17,966 bases of DNA from an uncultured Acidimicrobiia bacterium (lineage in GTDB: Bacteria > Actinomycetota > Acidimicrobiia > Spongiisociales > UBA5794). This document shows, one piece after another, positions 7,028 to 14,911 of the stretch. Position 1 is the first letter of the stretch, and every line of letters starts with the position of its first letter. Location of the stretch: contig CAJWGC010000006.1 of assembly GCA_913031525.1 (NCBI GenBank), positions 1-17,966 of the forward strand, in the 5' to 3' direction. The translations under genes and the position numbers were made by a program. The notes beneath the pieces were generated by a model that was not told the origin of the DNA, did no database searches, and saw nothing but the letters and a program-made list of their open reading frames with translations.

Positions 7028-8037
7028 GCTTTTGGCTCTTGCTCGTCATCAAAGTGGGGGTGATTGTCGGAGTTGTCGTGATGCCGTTAGTTCTGGGGAT
7101 CATCTTTGGGGAGCTAAAGATCTCTGCCCATATGCAGAGCCGGATTGGTCCTTACTTCGCCGGAGGTCGTTTTGGATGGGCGCAGCCTCTTGCTGACGGA
7201 CTCAAATTCATGCAGAAGGAGGATCTCGTTCCCGACGCTGCTGATTCAGCGGTGTATCGCTTAGCTCCTTACGTGGTGTTGATGGGAACTATTGCTACTT
7301 TTGTCATCATCCCGTTTGGGCCTGATCTCATCGCTAGAGACTTGGATTTGGGCGTATTTTATCTGCTGGCCGTCTCATCCCTCGGAACCCTTGGTGTTCT
7401 TATGGCGGGTTGGTCCTCGGGAAACAAGTACTCACTTATCGGAGGATTGCGCGCCGCGGCTCAACTTATTGCTTACGAACTACCAATGGTCTTAGCCGTA
7501 GTAGCGGTAGCGATCCAGGCTGGGACCCTTTCACTCAACGGAATCGTTGAAGCTCAGGCAACTACGGAGCTCTTCGGCCTTAATATTCATTTGCCGTATG
7601 TGATTATCGGTCAGGGGCTTGGGTTCGCGATTTTTACGACCGCGGTACTCGCCGAATTATCAAGAATTCCTTTCGATATGCCGATAGCTGAATCCGAGCT
7701 CACAATGGGTTACCTCACCGAATACTCCGGAATTCGGTTCACAATGTTCTTTTTAGGAGAGTATGCCGGGATGATCGCTTTTGCAGCCATTGGCGCAACG
7801 CTTTACCTTGGAGGATGGTGGATCCCCGGATTTTCGGCGGACGACAATCTGATGAACTTCATCGGTCCTCTTGTCCTCATAGGCAAGGTTCTTCTACTTG
7901 CCTTTCTCTTTATCTGGTTCCGTTGGACTTGGCCACGATTGCGTGAGGATCAGCTCCAGACGTTGGCATGGAAATGGCTCATACCTCTTTCGCTCTTCAA
8001 TATCGTGGTAACAGCGTTCTTCAAGGTGGTTTTCTGA
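7024..8037 (+). CDS. nuoH: NuoH, complex I membrane subunit at the quinone tunnel
   Basis: This 337-residue, multi-helix subunit anchors the peripheral arm and lines the entrance of the quinone tunnel. Visible family features are the first-loop motif MQSRIGP (residues 37-43), GWAQPLADGLKFMQKED (51-67), and the acidic loop around residues 210-250 with ELSRIPFDMPIAESEL and FLGEYAGM, followed by LFLGGW-like LYLGGWW. The start is GTG 7024, with AGGGA about 9 bases upstream; it overlaps a short preceding frame. The stop shares one base with the nuoI ATG. Length is normal for bacteria. Confidence 0.97.
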   Translation: MSFWLLLVIKVGVIVGVVVMPLVLGIIFGELKISAHMQSRIGPYFAGGRFGWAQPLADGLKFMQKEDLVPDAADSAVYRLAPYVVLMGTIATFVIIPFGPDLIARDLDLGVFYLLAVSSLGTLGVLMAGWSSGNKYSLIGGLRAAAQLIAYELPMVLAVVAVAIQAGTLSLNGIVEAQATTELFGLNIHLPYVIIGQGLGFAIFTTAVLAELSRIPFDMPIAESELTMGYLTEYSGIRFTMFFLGEYAGMIAFAAIGATLYLGGWWIPGFSADDNLMNFIGPLVLIGKVLLLAFLFIWFRWTWPRLREDQLQTLAWKWLIPLSLFNIVVTAFFKVVF

Positions 8038-8528
8038 TGGCAATTCGCGGAATCGGAAGATCGACAGGATCATTCCCTCTGAAGGGTCTTCTCAAAGGAA
8101 TGAAAGTCACTTTCAAGGCGATGTTGCGTAAGCCCGTGACTATCAACTATCCCATCGAGAAAGAAACTCCCGTTCCAAGGGCACGTGGCGTCATCGCTCT
8201 CGACGTTGAAGCTTGTACGGTCTGCATGCTTTGTGCCCGTGAATGCCCCGATTGGTGCATATACATTGAGGGACATAAGGAGGAGGTTCCGCCTTCGAAG
8301 CCAGGTGGCCGTCCTCGATCTCGGGCTACGCTCGATCGATTCGATATTGACTATGCCCTCTGCATGTATTGTGGAATCTGCGTTGAAGTTTGCCCGTTTG
8401 ATGCTCTCTTTTGGAGCCCCGACTACGAGTACTCCGAATCCGCCGTTTCCAACATGCTCCACGATATGGAACGGCTCGAGGATTGGCTTCAGACTGTGCC
8501 TGATCCACCTGCGTTGGAGCCGTCATGA
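8037..8528 (+). CDS. nuoI: NuoI, complex I ferredoxin-like subunit
   Basis: This 163-residue peripheral-arm subunit carries two [4Fe-4S] clusters, N6a and N6b, that feed N2. Both cysteine sets are intact: Cys60, 63, 66 and 70 in CTVCMLCARECP, and Cys109, 112, 115 and 119 in CMYCGICVEVCP. The N-terminus is basic and amphipathic, as usual for membrane attachment next to NuoH. ATG 8037 shares its A with the nuoH TGA, with AAGGTGG just upstream. A longer frame starting at 7968 lies within nuoH and is rejected. Because nuoEFG are missing from this operon, NuoI would be the exposed electron entry point, as in ferredoxin- or F420H2-linked relatives. Confidence 0.98.
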   Translation: MAIRGIGRSTGSFPLKGLLKGMKVTFKAMLRKPVTINYPIEKETPVPRARGVIALDVEACTVCMLCARECPDWCIYIEGHKEEVPPSKPGGRPRSRATLDRFDIDYALCMYCGICVEVCPFDALFWSPDYEYSESAVSNMLHDMERLEDWLQTVPDPPALEPS

Positions 8529-9103
8529 TCCTGACGGATTGGTTCACCATGCCCGAGAACTTTGTATATTCAGCGATCGGGGTCACGATGCTTGCTACCG
8601 CTTATCGAGTAGTGACTACCCGAAATGTGGTGCACGCTGTGCTCCATCTGGTCGCTGCTCTTGCCGCTTCCGCTGCTCTTTTTCTTCTTCTTGGTGCTGA
8701 ATTTGTCGCTTGGACTGTTGTGCTTGTTTACATCGGAGCGGTGATTGTTCTGTTCTTGTTCGGGATCATGATTACCAGAGCCCCCCTTGGGGTTGAGACT
8801 GAGCTCAGTCATCCTCGCCGGATACGTATTCCTGCAGCAATAGTCTCTTTTGCATTGTTTCTTGTGATTGGCTCAACCATGGTTGGCGCCTTCAAAGATG
8901 ATGTGATCGAGCCTGCTCCACAAGGAACGATGGAGTTTGGCATTACCCGCACTGCCGATGTTGGCCAATCTATATTTCAGCGGTTTGTCATTCCTTTCGA
9001 GGTCGTCTCTGTGCTGTTGCTGGCGGCCTTGATTGGCGCCATTGTGCTGGCTAGAAAGGACCCTACAGAAGAAGAATCCGAAGCTACAGGGACTATGAGA
9101 TGA
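8525..9103 (+). CDS. nuoJ: NuoJ, complex I membrane subunit
   Basis: This 192-residue membrane-arm subunit has five hydrophobic helices. The characteristic helix-3 segment is present near residues 58-80: EFVAWTVVLVYIGAVIVLFLF, including the glycine-containing bulge region next to VYIGAV. Together with NuoA, NuoH and NuoK it forms the E-channel that couples quinone chemistry to pumping. The ATG overlaps the nuoI stop by 4 bases (ATGA). The C-terminal tail is acidic (EEESEATG). The gap to nuoK is unusually long (153 bases) for this operon and is spanned by two very short frames. Confidence 0.95.
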   Translation: MILTDWFTMPENFVYSAIGVTMLATAYRVVTTRNVVHAVLHLVAALAASAALFLLLGAEFVAWTVVLVYIGAVIVLFLFGIMITRAPLGVETELSHPRRIRIPAAIVSFALFLVIGSTMVGAFKDDVIEPAPQGTMEFGITRTADVGQSIFQRFVIPFEVVSVLLLAALIGAIVLARKDPTEEESEATGTMR

Positions 9104-9171
9104 ACGGAATTCTTTTTCCTGTCTCGGTTTGTTCGACGCCTCACCCGAGTTGTCAGAGAAAGACGAAATGA
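9100..9171 (+). CDS. Possible 23-residue relay frame after nuoJ
   Basis: A 23-codon frame starts at ATG 9100, overlapping the nuoJ stop as ATGA. It ends at TGA 9169-9171, which overlaps the next ATG (9168), again as ATGA. The product begins MNGILFPVSVC and is not recognised. The only support is the chained overlap; it may be chance. Confidence 0.2.
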   Translation: MNGILFPVSVCSTPHPSCQRKTK

Positions 9172-9263
9172 AGGCTCTCCGCACAGTCAGTTCGCGCGTG
9201 CTCGATCACAGAGAAGCAACGATATCCCGAGGATACTTGAGAGTGGGGGGTCGTTCATGCTGA
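9168..9263 (+). CDS. Possible 31-residue relay frame leading into nuoK
   Basis: This 31-codon frame starts at ATG 9168, inside an ATGA shared with the previous short frame. It ends at TGA 9261-9263, seven bases into nuoK. The product begins MKALRTVSSRV, is arginine-rich and is not recognised. Purine-rich GAGAAAGACGAA precedes the start. Together with 9100-9171 it would carry ribosomes from nuoJ to nuoK. No homology supports it. Confidence 0.2.
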   Translation: MKALRTVSSRVLDHREATISRGYLRVGGRSC

Positions 9264-9562
9264 TCAATCAGTTTCTTTTGTTAGGGGCTGCTCTCTTCTC
9301 TTTGGGTGTATATGGCGTACTGACTCGGAAGAATGCAGTTCTCGTGCTGCTTTCAGTTGAACTTATGCTGGCTGCTGTCAACATCAATCTCGTTGCCTTC
9401 GACCGCTATTTTGTCGATACCGAGGCCGCGGGCCAAGTTTTTGCTCTTTTTGTTATCACTGTTGCAGCCGCTGAGGTTGGCATCGGTCTTGCCATCGTGT
9501 TGTTGATCTTTCGAGTACGTAAATCTGCGAATGTCGATGAGTTCGACTTGATGAAGTTGTGA
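9257..9562 (+). CDS. nuoK: NuoK, complex I membrane subunit
   Basis: This is a 101-residue, three-helix membrane subunit of exactly the usual length. The two buried glutamates required for coupling are visible: Glu35 in LLSVELMLAAVNINLV and Glu73 in VAAAEVGIGLAI. ATG 9257 is preceded by a G-run (GTGGGGGG at 9243-9250) that can serve as a ribosome binding site. The stop overlaps the nuoL start region. Identity is secure. Confidence 0.97.
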   Translation: MLINQFLLLGAALFSLGVYGVLTRKNAVLVLLSVELMLAAVNINLVAFDRYFVDTEAAGQVFALFVITVAAAEVGIGLAIVLLIFRVRKSANVDEFDLMKL

Positions 9563-11640
9563 TGATTGGCACACCAATTTTCGACGTCTTTTCGACTCTG
9601 CTTGCTGGAGTGAATCATGCCTCTAGGTTCAATGACGGTGGCGCACTCGCTGCCGGAGCATGGATGATCCCGGTGGTACCGATGGTCATGGCATTTCTTA
9701 TTGTATTTTTTGGTAAGCGTTCTCCTTGGAAGGGCTGGGTGATGGCTACCGGCACCATGCTCTTCGTAGCTATCTATGGCATGGCATTGTTTCTCATGAA
9801 CCTTGTCGAGGGGATTACGTATCAGGGGTCAGTTTGGCTATCAGATGTAGGAACGACGGCTTTCGGCGTGCTTAATGTCGAGTGGGGTTGGATGGTTGAT
9901 GGGCTGTCAATCATGATGTATTTCCTCGTCGGTGTAGTTGGTGTTCTTATCTTCTGGTACGCCAGAGGCTACATGGAGGACGATGTTCGCTACACGTGGT
10001 TCTTCGCTTCTTTCACGCTTTTTGCTGGCGGGATGCTGGTACTGGTTTCAGCGCCAAACTTGATTCAACTGATAGTTGGATGGGAGCTCGTCGGTGTTTC
10101 CTCATACCTGTTGATCGGTCATTACTGGGAGGAGCACCAGAACTCTTCGGCTGCGATTAAAGCCTTCATGACAAACAAAGTCGCTGATGTAGGGCTTTTT
10201 GTCGGAGCAATCATCATTGGTGTCAGCGTCGGTTCTTTTCGGTTCTCTGAGATTCTTGGCGTGGTCGAAGGGGAGAGCGGCGACTCAACTCTTGCAAAGT
10301 ACGCGTTTTGGGCGGGGCTAGCCATATTCATCGGAGCCATGGGAAAGAGTGCCCAATTCCCTCTTCACGTCTGGCTTCCCGATGCCATGGCAGGGCCCAC
10401 GCCAGTATCCGCTTTGATGCACGCAGCGACGATGGTCACTGCCGGTGTGTACTTGATCGGACGGCTCTTCCCGTTCTATATGAACGATCTGTTTGCTTCC
10501 GACGTGCGCACAGTGATCATTATCGTCGGGGCTGCCACGCTGCTCCTAGCTGGCTTGCTGGCTCTTGTCCAAGACGACATCAAACGGGTGCTAGCGTATT
10601 CGACGTTATCCCAGCTTGGATACATGACCGCAGCGATGGGCGCTGGGGCTTATACCGCAGGATTATTCCACCTCTTCACGCATGGATTTTTTAAGGCACT
10701 GTTGTTTCTGGGTGCGGGATCGATCATTCACGCGGTGCATTCCAACAACATGTCGGACATGGGGGGTCTGCGTAAATACATGCCGCGTACCTTTTGGACC
10801 TTCTTGATCGGATCTTTCGCGCTGGCCGGAATTTTCCCGCTTGCTGGATTCTGGTCGAAAGATGAAATCCTGGCGTCGATTCAGTACGACGCCAGTCACG
10901 GTGGAGGGGCAGTAGCTTCGACCGTGCTCGTGGTCGCGATCATTGGCGCGTTCGTCACTGCCTTGTACATGACGCGAACGGTATATCTGACTTTCTTCGG
11001 TAAGTACAAGGGGGATGCCCATCCTCACGAGTCACCCAAGACCATGACTCTCCCGATGGTGGGCCTGACTATTGGCGCCGTAGGCCTTGGAGCACTCAAT
11101 ATTCCGGGCATCACTACCTGGTTCACGGATTCGCTCGCGGCCCGGTTTGTTGCCCCCGGGGATCATCACGCCACATCGATCGAATGGGTCCTTGCAATCA
11201 TTGGTACGGCAGCGGCTCTTGCTGGGATTGCTTTGGGGTACCGTCTATGGCACCGAGACGCTGCTATCCAGAGAGATCGTGATACATTCCGAATCCCGGT
11301 TTTGTATCCGTTGCTGGAGAACAAGTACTACATAGACGATTTTTATATGGGCAACATCATTAGGCCTGTACGAGGTCCGTTAGCTCGTGCTGTCGACTGG
11401 TTTAATAGTCATATCATTGACTCTGTGGTCAACGGTGCTGGCTATTTGGCTCGTGGCTTGGGCAAGACTGTCTATTTATTTGATCAGCGCGGTATTGACG
11501 GTGTGATCAACGTTTCAGGATTTGCAGCCAGTTTCGCCGGAGGAATGCTACGACTTTTTCAGACGGGACGAGTACAACATTACGCAATCATGATCTTCGC
11601 TGGGACTGTGTTCCTTGTCGTAGGTCTCATCATCTTCTGA
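9562..11640 (+). CDS. nuoL: NuoL, complex I terminal antiporter-like subunit
   Basis: This 692-residue protein is the most distal proton-pumping subunit. The helix-5 glutamate (Glu175 in VGWELVGVSSYLL) and the broken-helix lysine (Lys262 in MGKSAQFPLHVWLPDAM) are present. The C-terminal region after about residue 570 (PLLENKYYIDDFY onward) corresponds to the long lateral helix that runs along the membrane arm, plus its final anchor helix. ATG 9562 shares one base with the nuoK stop; a GTG at 9559 (GTGA overlap, one residue longer) is equally possible. A strong ribosome binding site for nuoM follows the stop. Confidence 0.97.
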   Translation: MIGTPIFDVFSTLLAGVNHASRFNDGGALAAGAWMIPVVPMVMAFLIVFFGKRSPWKGWVMATGTMLFVAIYGMALFLMNLVEGITYQGSVWLSDVGTTAFGVLNVEWGWMVDGLSIMMYFLVGVVGVLIFWYARGYMEDDVRYTWFFASFTLFAGGMLVLVSAPNLIQLIVGWELVGVSSYLLIGHYWEEHQNSSAAIKAFMTNKVADVGLFVGAIIIGVSVGSFRFSEILGVVEGESGDSTLAKYAFWAGLAIFIGAMGKSAQFPLHVWLPDAMAGPTPVSALMHAATMVTAGVYLIGRLFPFYMNDLFASDVRTVIIIVGAATLLLAGLLALVQDDIKRVLAYSTLSQLGYMTAAMGAGAYTAGLFHLFTHGFFKALLFLGAGSIIHAVHSNNMSDMGGLRKYMPRTFWTFLIGSFALAGIFPLAGFWSKDEILASIQYDASHGGGAVASTVLVVAIIGAFVTALYMTRTVYLTFFGKYKGDAHPHESPKTMTLPMVGLTIGAVGLGALNIPGITTWFTDSLAARFVAPGDHHATSIEWVLAIIGTAAALAGIALGYRLWHRDAAIQRDRDTFRIPVLYPLLENKYYIDDFYMGNIIRPVRGPLARAVDWFNSHIIDSVVNGAGYLARGLGKTVYLFDQRGIDGVINVSGFAASFAGGMLRLFQTGRVQHYAIMIFAGTVFLVVGLIIF

Positions 11641-11656
11641 CAGGAGGGACGGTTAG

Positions 11657-13240
11657 ATGTTTGAAGACGGCTGGGGTCTGAGCCTTATCGTTTTTTTGCC
11701 TGTGGTCGGGGCAGGGGCGGTGCTGCTAATTCCCAGGGCTCAAGAACAGGCACAAAAGCTGACGGCGTTACTTTTCGCTGGAGCTTCGTTTGCTCTGTCT
11801 GTATTTCTCGCCATCGGATTCGACTACGGCGTTGCTGGATTCCAGGCGAATACTGCGGCTGACACTACTTGGATTGGAGCCATCAACTCCCATTATCACA
11901 TTGGAGTGGATGGGATAAGCCTTCCTCTTCTTGTGTTGTCTACCTTGATGACGCTGTTATCGATTGTTTACAGCTGGAATCATTGGCCAGAACCAGAGAA
12001 TCCAAAGGCGTTTCTGGTTTTAATTCTTGTACTCGCGACCGGTATGGCTGGAACTTTCGTGGCGCTTGATCTGATCCTCTTCTTTGTATTTTTCGAGGTT
12101 GTTCTTCTGCCTATGTACTTCATGATTGGAATCTGGGGAGACAAAAATAAGGTCAAGCTCCCGGTGGTAGAGCGTGTTGTCGAAATGCGTATTTACGCGT
12201 CACTTAAGTTCTTCCTATTCACGCTTTTCGGGTCGGCCTTTATGCTGCTCGGATTTTTGGCCCTTTATTTCCGTTCGGGAGATGGGGCTGCCCAACGCAC
12301 ATTTGACATTGTGGAATTGTCAATGCGTAGTGATTTGTTTACCGGTGTCTTTGCTTTCTGGGTGTTCGCGGCGCTGTTTCTTGGATTCGCTGTCAAGGTG
12401 CCGATGTTTCCATTCCATACGTGGTTACCTGATGCTCACACTGCAGCACCAACCGTAGGATCGGTATTACTGGCCGCCATTCTGCTGAAACTGGGAACTT
12501 ACGGGTTCGTCCGGATCGCGCTTCCAATTCTTCCTAACGAGGCTGAGGAATGGGCGTGGTTTATAGGTGTGCTTGCTGTTATTGGGATCATCTACGCGTC
12601 GCTTGCTTGTCTGGCGCAAACCGATATGAAGCGTTTGATCGCATTCTCATCAGTGGGCCATATGGGATTTGTGATGCTTGGAATCGCGACTCTTACCGAC
12701 ATTGGCATCAACGCGGCGATCATTGGCATGGTGGCCCACGGCGCGATCACCGGGATGTTGTTTTTCGTTGTCGGATCCATGTCTCACCGGTATCACACGA
12801 GAGATATGGCGCGCCTTGGAGGCAATCAAAAGTTAATGCCGATTATGGGTGGAATCTTTGGATTTGTGGCGATGGCGTCGCTTGGCCTTCCTGGACTAGC
12901 TGGTTTCTGGGGCGAGTTCATGGCTTTGTTGGCGTCATGGCAACCGGCAGCCGCGCTCAGCACTGACTTGTTTCGTACGCTCATGGTGATTGGAGCTGTT
13001 GGCACTGTCTTAACCGCAGGATATATGTTGTGGATGCTCCAGCGGGTCAACTTCGGCGAACCGCCCGAGGAGTGGTCAAGTCACGAGTTGCACGATGTCG
13101 ATAAATGGGAGATGGCGGCGTGGGTGCCGTTGCTTGCTGGGATCTTGGTGCTCGGTGTCTTTCCGAGGCTTGTCTTCGGCGCTACGAATGACGCGGTGAT
13201 TGAAATGATCGAAGCCGGTTGGCGGTTCGTCGGGGGCTGA
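11657..13240 (+). CDS. nuoM: NuoM, complex I antiporter-like subunit, second cluster
   Basis: This 527-residue proton-pumping membrane subunit has the helix-5 glutamate (Glu147 in FFEVVLLPMYFMIG), the broken-helix lysine (Lys247 in FAVKVPMFPFHTWLPDAH) and the late motif SLGLPGLAGFWGEF. The loop after helix 5 (about residues 161-178, DKNKVKLPVVERVVEM) is longer than the short glycine/arginine loop of the family members I remember. AGGAGGGA at 11642-11649 is a near-ideal ribosome binding site 7 bases before ATG 11657. The gene ends 4 bases before nuoN. It is clearly distinct from the NuoM fragment at 1-446. Confidence 0.96.
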   Translation: MFEDGWGLSLIVFLPVVGAGAVLLIPRAQEQAQKLTALLFAGASFALSVFLAIGFDYGVAGFQANTAADTTWIGAINSHYHIGVDGISLPLLVLSTLMTLLSIVYSWNHWPEPENPKAFLVLILVLATGMAGTFVALDLILFFVFFEVVLLPMYFMIGIWGDKNKVKLPVVERVVEMRIYASLKFFLFTLFGSAFMLLGFLALYFRSGDGAAQRTFDIVELSMRSDLFTGVFAFWVFAALFLGFAVKVPMFPFHTWLPDAHTAAPTVGSVLLAAILLKLGTYGFVRIALPILPNEAEEWAWFIGVLAVIGIIYASLACLAQTDMKRLIAFSSVGHMGFVMLGIATLTDIGINAAIIGMVAHGAITGMLFFVVGSMSHRYHTRDMARLGGNQKLMPIMGGIFGFVAMASLGLPGLAGFWGEFMALLASWQPAAALSTDLFRTLMVIGAVGTVLTAGYMLWMLQRVNFGEPPEEWSSHELHDVDKWEMAAWVPLLAGILVLGVFPRLVFGATNDAVIEMIEAGWRFVGG

Positions 13241-13244
13241 TCGA

Positions 13245-14759
13245 ATGGATTTCGACTACCACGCATTGCTGCCAGAGATCATCCTCGCCGGAACGGTCGT
13301 GGGTGTGCTGCTTGTAGATCTGTCTCCAGCGCCGAAATACTGGACGGCGATTGTGGGCCTTCTTGGTGTTTTCGCTGCTGCCATTCCGATACTCACACTG
13401 GGATTTTGCGGTGATCTTGCTTTTTGTGACGACAGCGGTGTGCGTTCAATGCTGGGGGACTCTTATGTAGTGGATAAGTTTTCTCTTGTCTTGAAGGGGC
13501 TATTTCTTGGTGCTGCTTTCTTGTCCTTGCTTTTGTCGGTTAGCTATCTTGAACGCGATCGTTATTGGGAAGGCGAGTTCTACTTCCTCATGCTCGCATC
13601 CACCTTGGGTGCTGTAGTCATGGCTTCGAGCCGAGATCTTGTCACAATGTTTGTAGGACTTGAATTAGTTACCGGGCCTACATTCTTAATGACCGGTTGG
13701 AGAAAAGGTGATCCCCGTTCTAACGAAGCAGCTCTCAAGTTTTTCATAATTGGTGTTCTTTCGGCGGCAGTACTTTTGTTCGGTATGGGATTGGTCTATG
13801 GGGCAACGGGAGAGATCACCTTCGAGGGGATTCGCGCTGCTTCAGCAAACTTGCCTGACCGATCTGATGCTCTTTTCAACTTGGGTGTGCTTTTTACGAT
13901 TCTGGGATTCGCATTCAAGGTATCGGCTGTCCCGTTTCATTTCTGGACGCCCGATACATACGAGGGCGCGCCTACACCTGTTACGGCATACCTTTCGGTA
14001 GTTTCAAAAGCAGCCGGATTTGTAGGGTTGCTCGCTATCGCTTACTTGGCTTTTGCTGAGGCTCGAGTGAACGTATGGGGACCAGCATTGTGGATTCTGG
14101 CTGCAGTATCGATGACAGTGGGAAACCTTGTCGCGTTACGTCAGACAAACATTGTTCGGATGCTCGGCTATTCGTCGATTGCCCAGGGCGGATTCATGCT
14201 CGTTCCTTTCGGAGCAGCGTTGGCGTCTAATGCGACAAGTGTTCAATTGGAAAGTGTCTTTTCTGCCACGGTGACTTATTTGCTCATTTATGCCTTTATG
14301 AATCTAGGAGCTTTCGGCGTGGTCATTGCCGTACGAAATCGTCTTGGGTCGAGCGAGATTGATGACTGGTCCGGGCTATTTCGTTACGCCCCTGGGCTTG
14401 CCACTCTTCTCGCCATTTTCTTCTTTTCCCTGGCTGGAATCCCCCCATTGGCCGGCTGGTTTGCTAAGTTCGTCATGTTTCGTGCGGCGTTATCCATCGG
14501 GGGGGGATGGGTAATAGCGCTCGCAGTCATTGCCGTGGTCAATGCTGTGATTGCTTTTGCTTATTACGCCAAAGTAGTGAAATCGACTTGGTTCGATGAG
14601 GTTCCGACTGAGCTTGAGACTGACGCACTTGCTAGCGAACGAGTTATCCCATCACTGAAACTAGCTCTCGGTATTGCCGCGTTAGCCGTTATTGTCCTTG
14701 GTGTCTTTCCTGACCTGGTAGCCGGGCTCGGTAATCTCACCACAGGATTTGTTGAGTAG
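13245..14759 (+). CDS. nuoN: NuoN, complex I antiporter-like subunit, second cluster
   Basis: This 504-residue protein is the last subunit of the second cluster. Diagnostic features are the N-terminal MDFDYHALLPEIIL, the helix-5 glutamate (Glu140 in FVGLELVTGPTFL), EAALKFFIIG, and the broken-helix lysine (Lys225 in AFKVSAVPFHFWTPDTYEGAP). It keeps the same architecture as the NuoN at 449-1987 but with many differences throughout, so the two belong to separate complexes or lineages. The ATG lies 4 bases after the nuoM stop. A 152-base gap without an obvious intrinsic terminator follows, then a methyltransferase gene in the same direction, so read-through is possible. Confidence 0.96.
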   Translation: MDFDYHALLPEIILAGTVVGVLLVDLSPAPKYWTAIVGLLGVFAAAIPILTLGFCGDLAFCDDSGVRSMLGDSYVVDKFSLVLKGLFLGAAFLSLLLSVSYLERDRYWEGEFYFLMLASTLGAVVMASSRDLVTMFVGLELVTGPTFLMTGWRKGDPRSNEAALKFFIIGVLSAAVLLFGMGLVYGATGEITFEGIRAASANLPDRSDALFNLGVLFTILGFAFKVSAVPFHFWTPDTYEGAPTPVTAYLSVVSKAAGFVGLLAIAYLAFAEARVNVWGPALWILAAVSMTVGNLVALRQTNIVRMLGYSSIAQGGFMLVPFGAALASNATSVQLESVFSATVTYLLIYAFMNLGAFGVVIAVRNRLGSSEIDDWSGLFRYAPGLATLLAIFFFSLAGIPPLAGWFAKFVMFRAALSIGGGWVIALAVIAVVNAVIAFAYYAKVVKSTWFDEVPTELETDALASERVIPSLKLALGIAALAVIVLGVFPDLVAGLGNLTTGFVE

Positions 14760-14911
14760 ATCGATCGAAACTTGCTGGCAAACGTCCCGAATTGGTCGGA
14801 GAGATCAGTTATGTCTCCAACTGCATGTTGCTTCTTGTCTCTAATACGTAGGCAGGATGCTGTCGTCGTTCAGCTGCAGCAACCTTGTAGTTATGTTGGA
14901 AGCTTGTCGCT

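Noticed and set aside
7968..8036. A 23-residue longer start for NuoI
   Set aside because: It lies inside nuoH in another frame. ATG 8037 has a ribosome binding site and the usual stop-start overlap.
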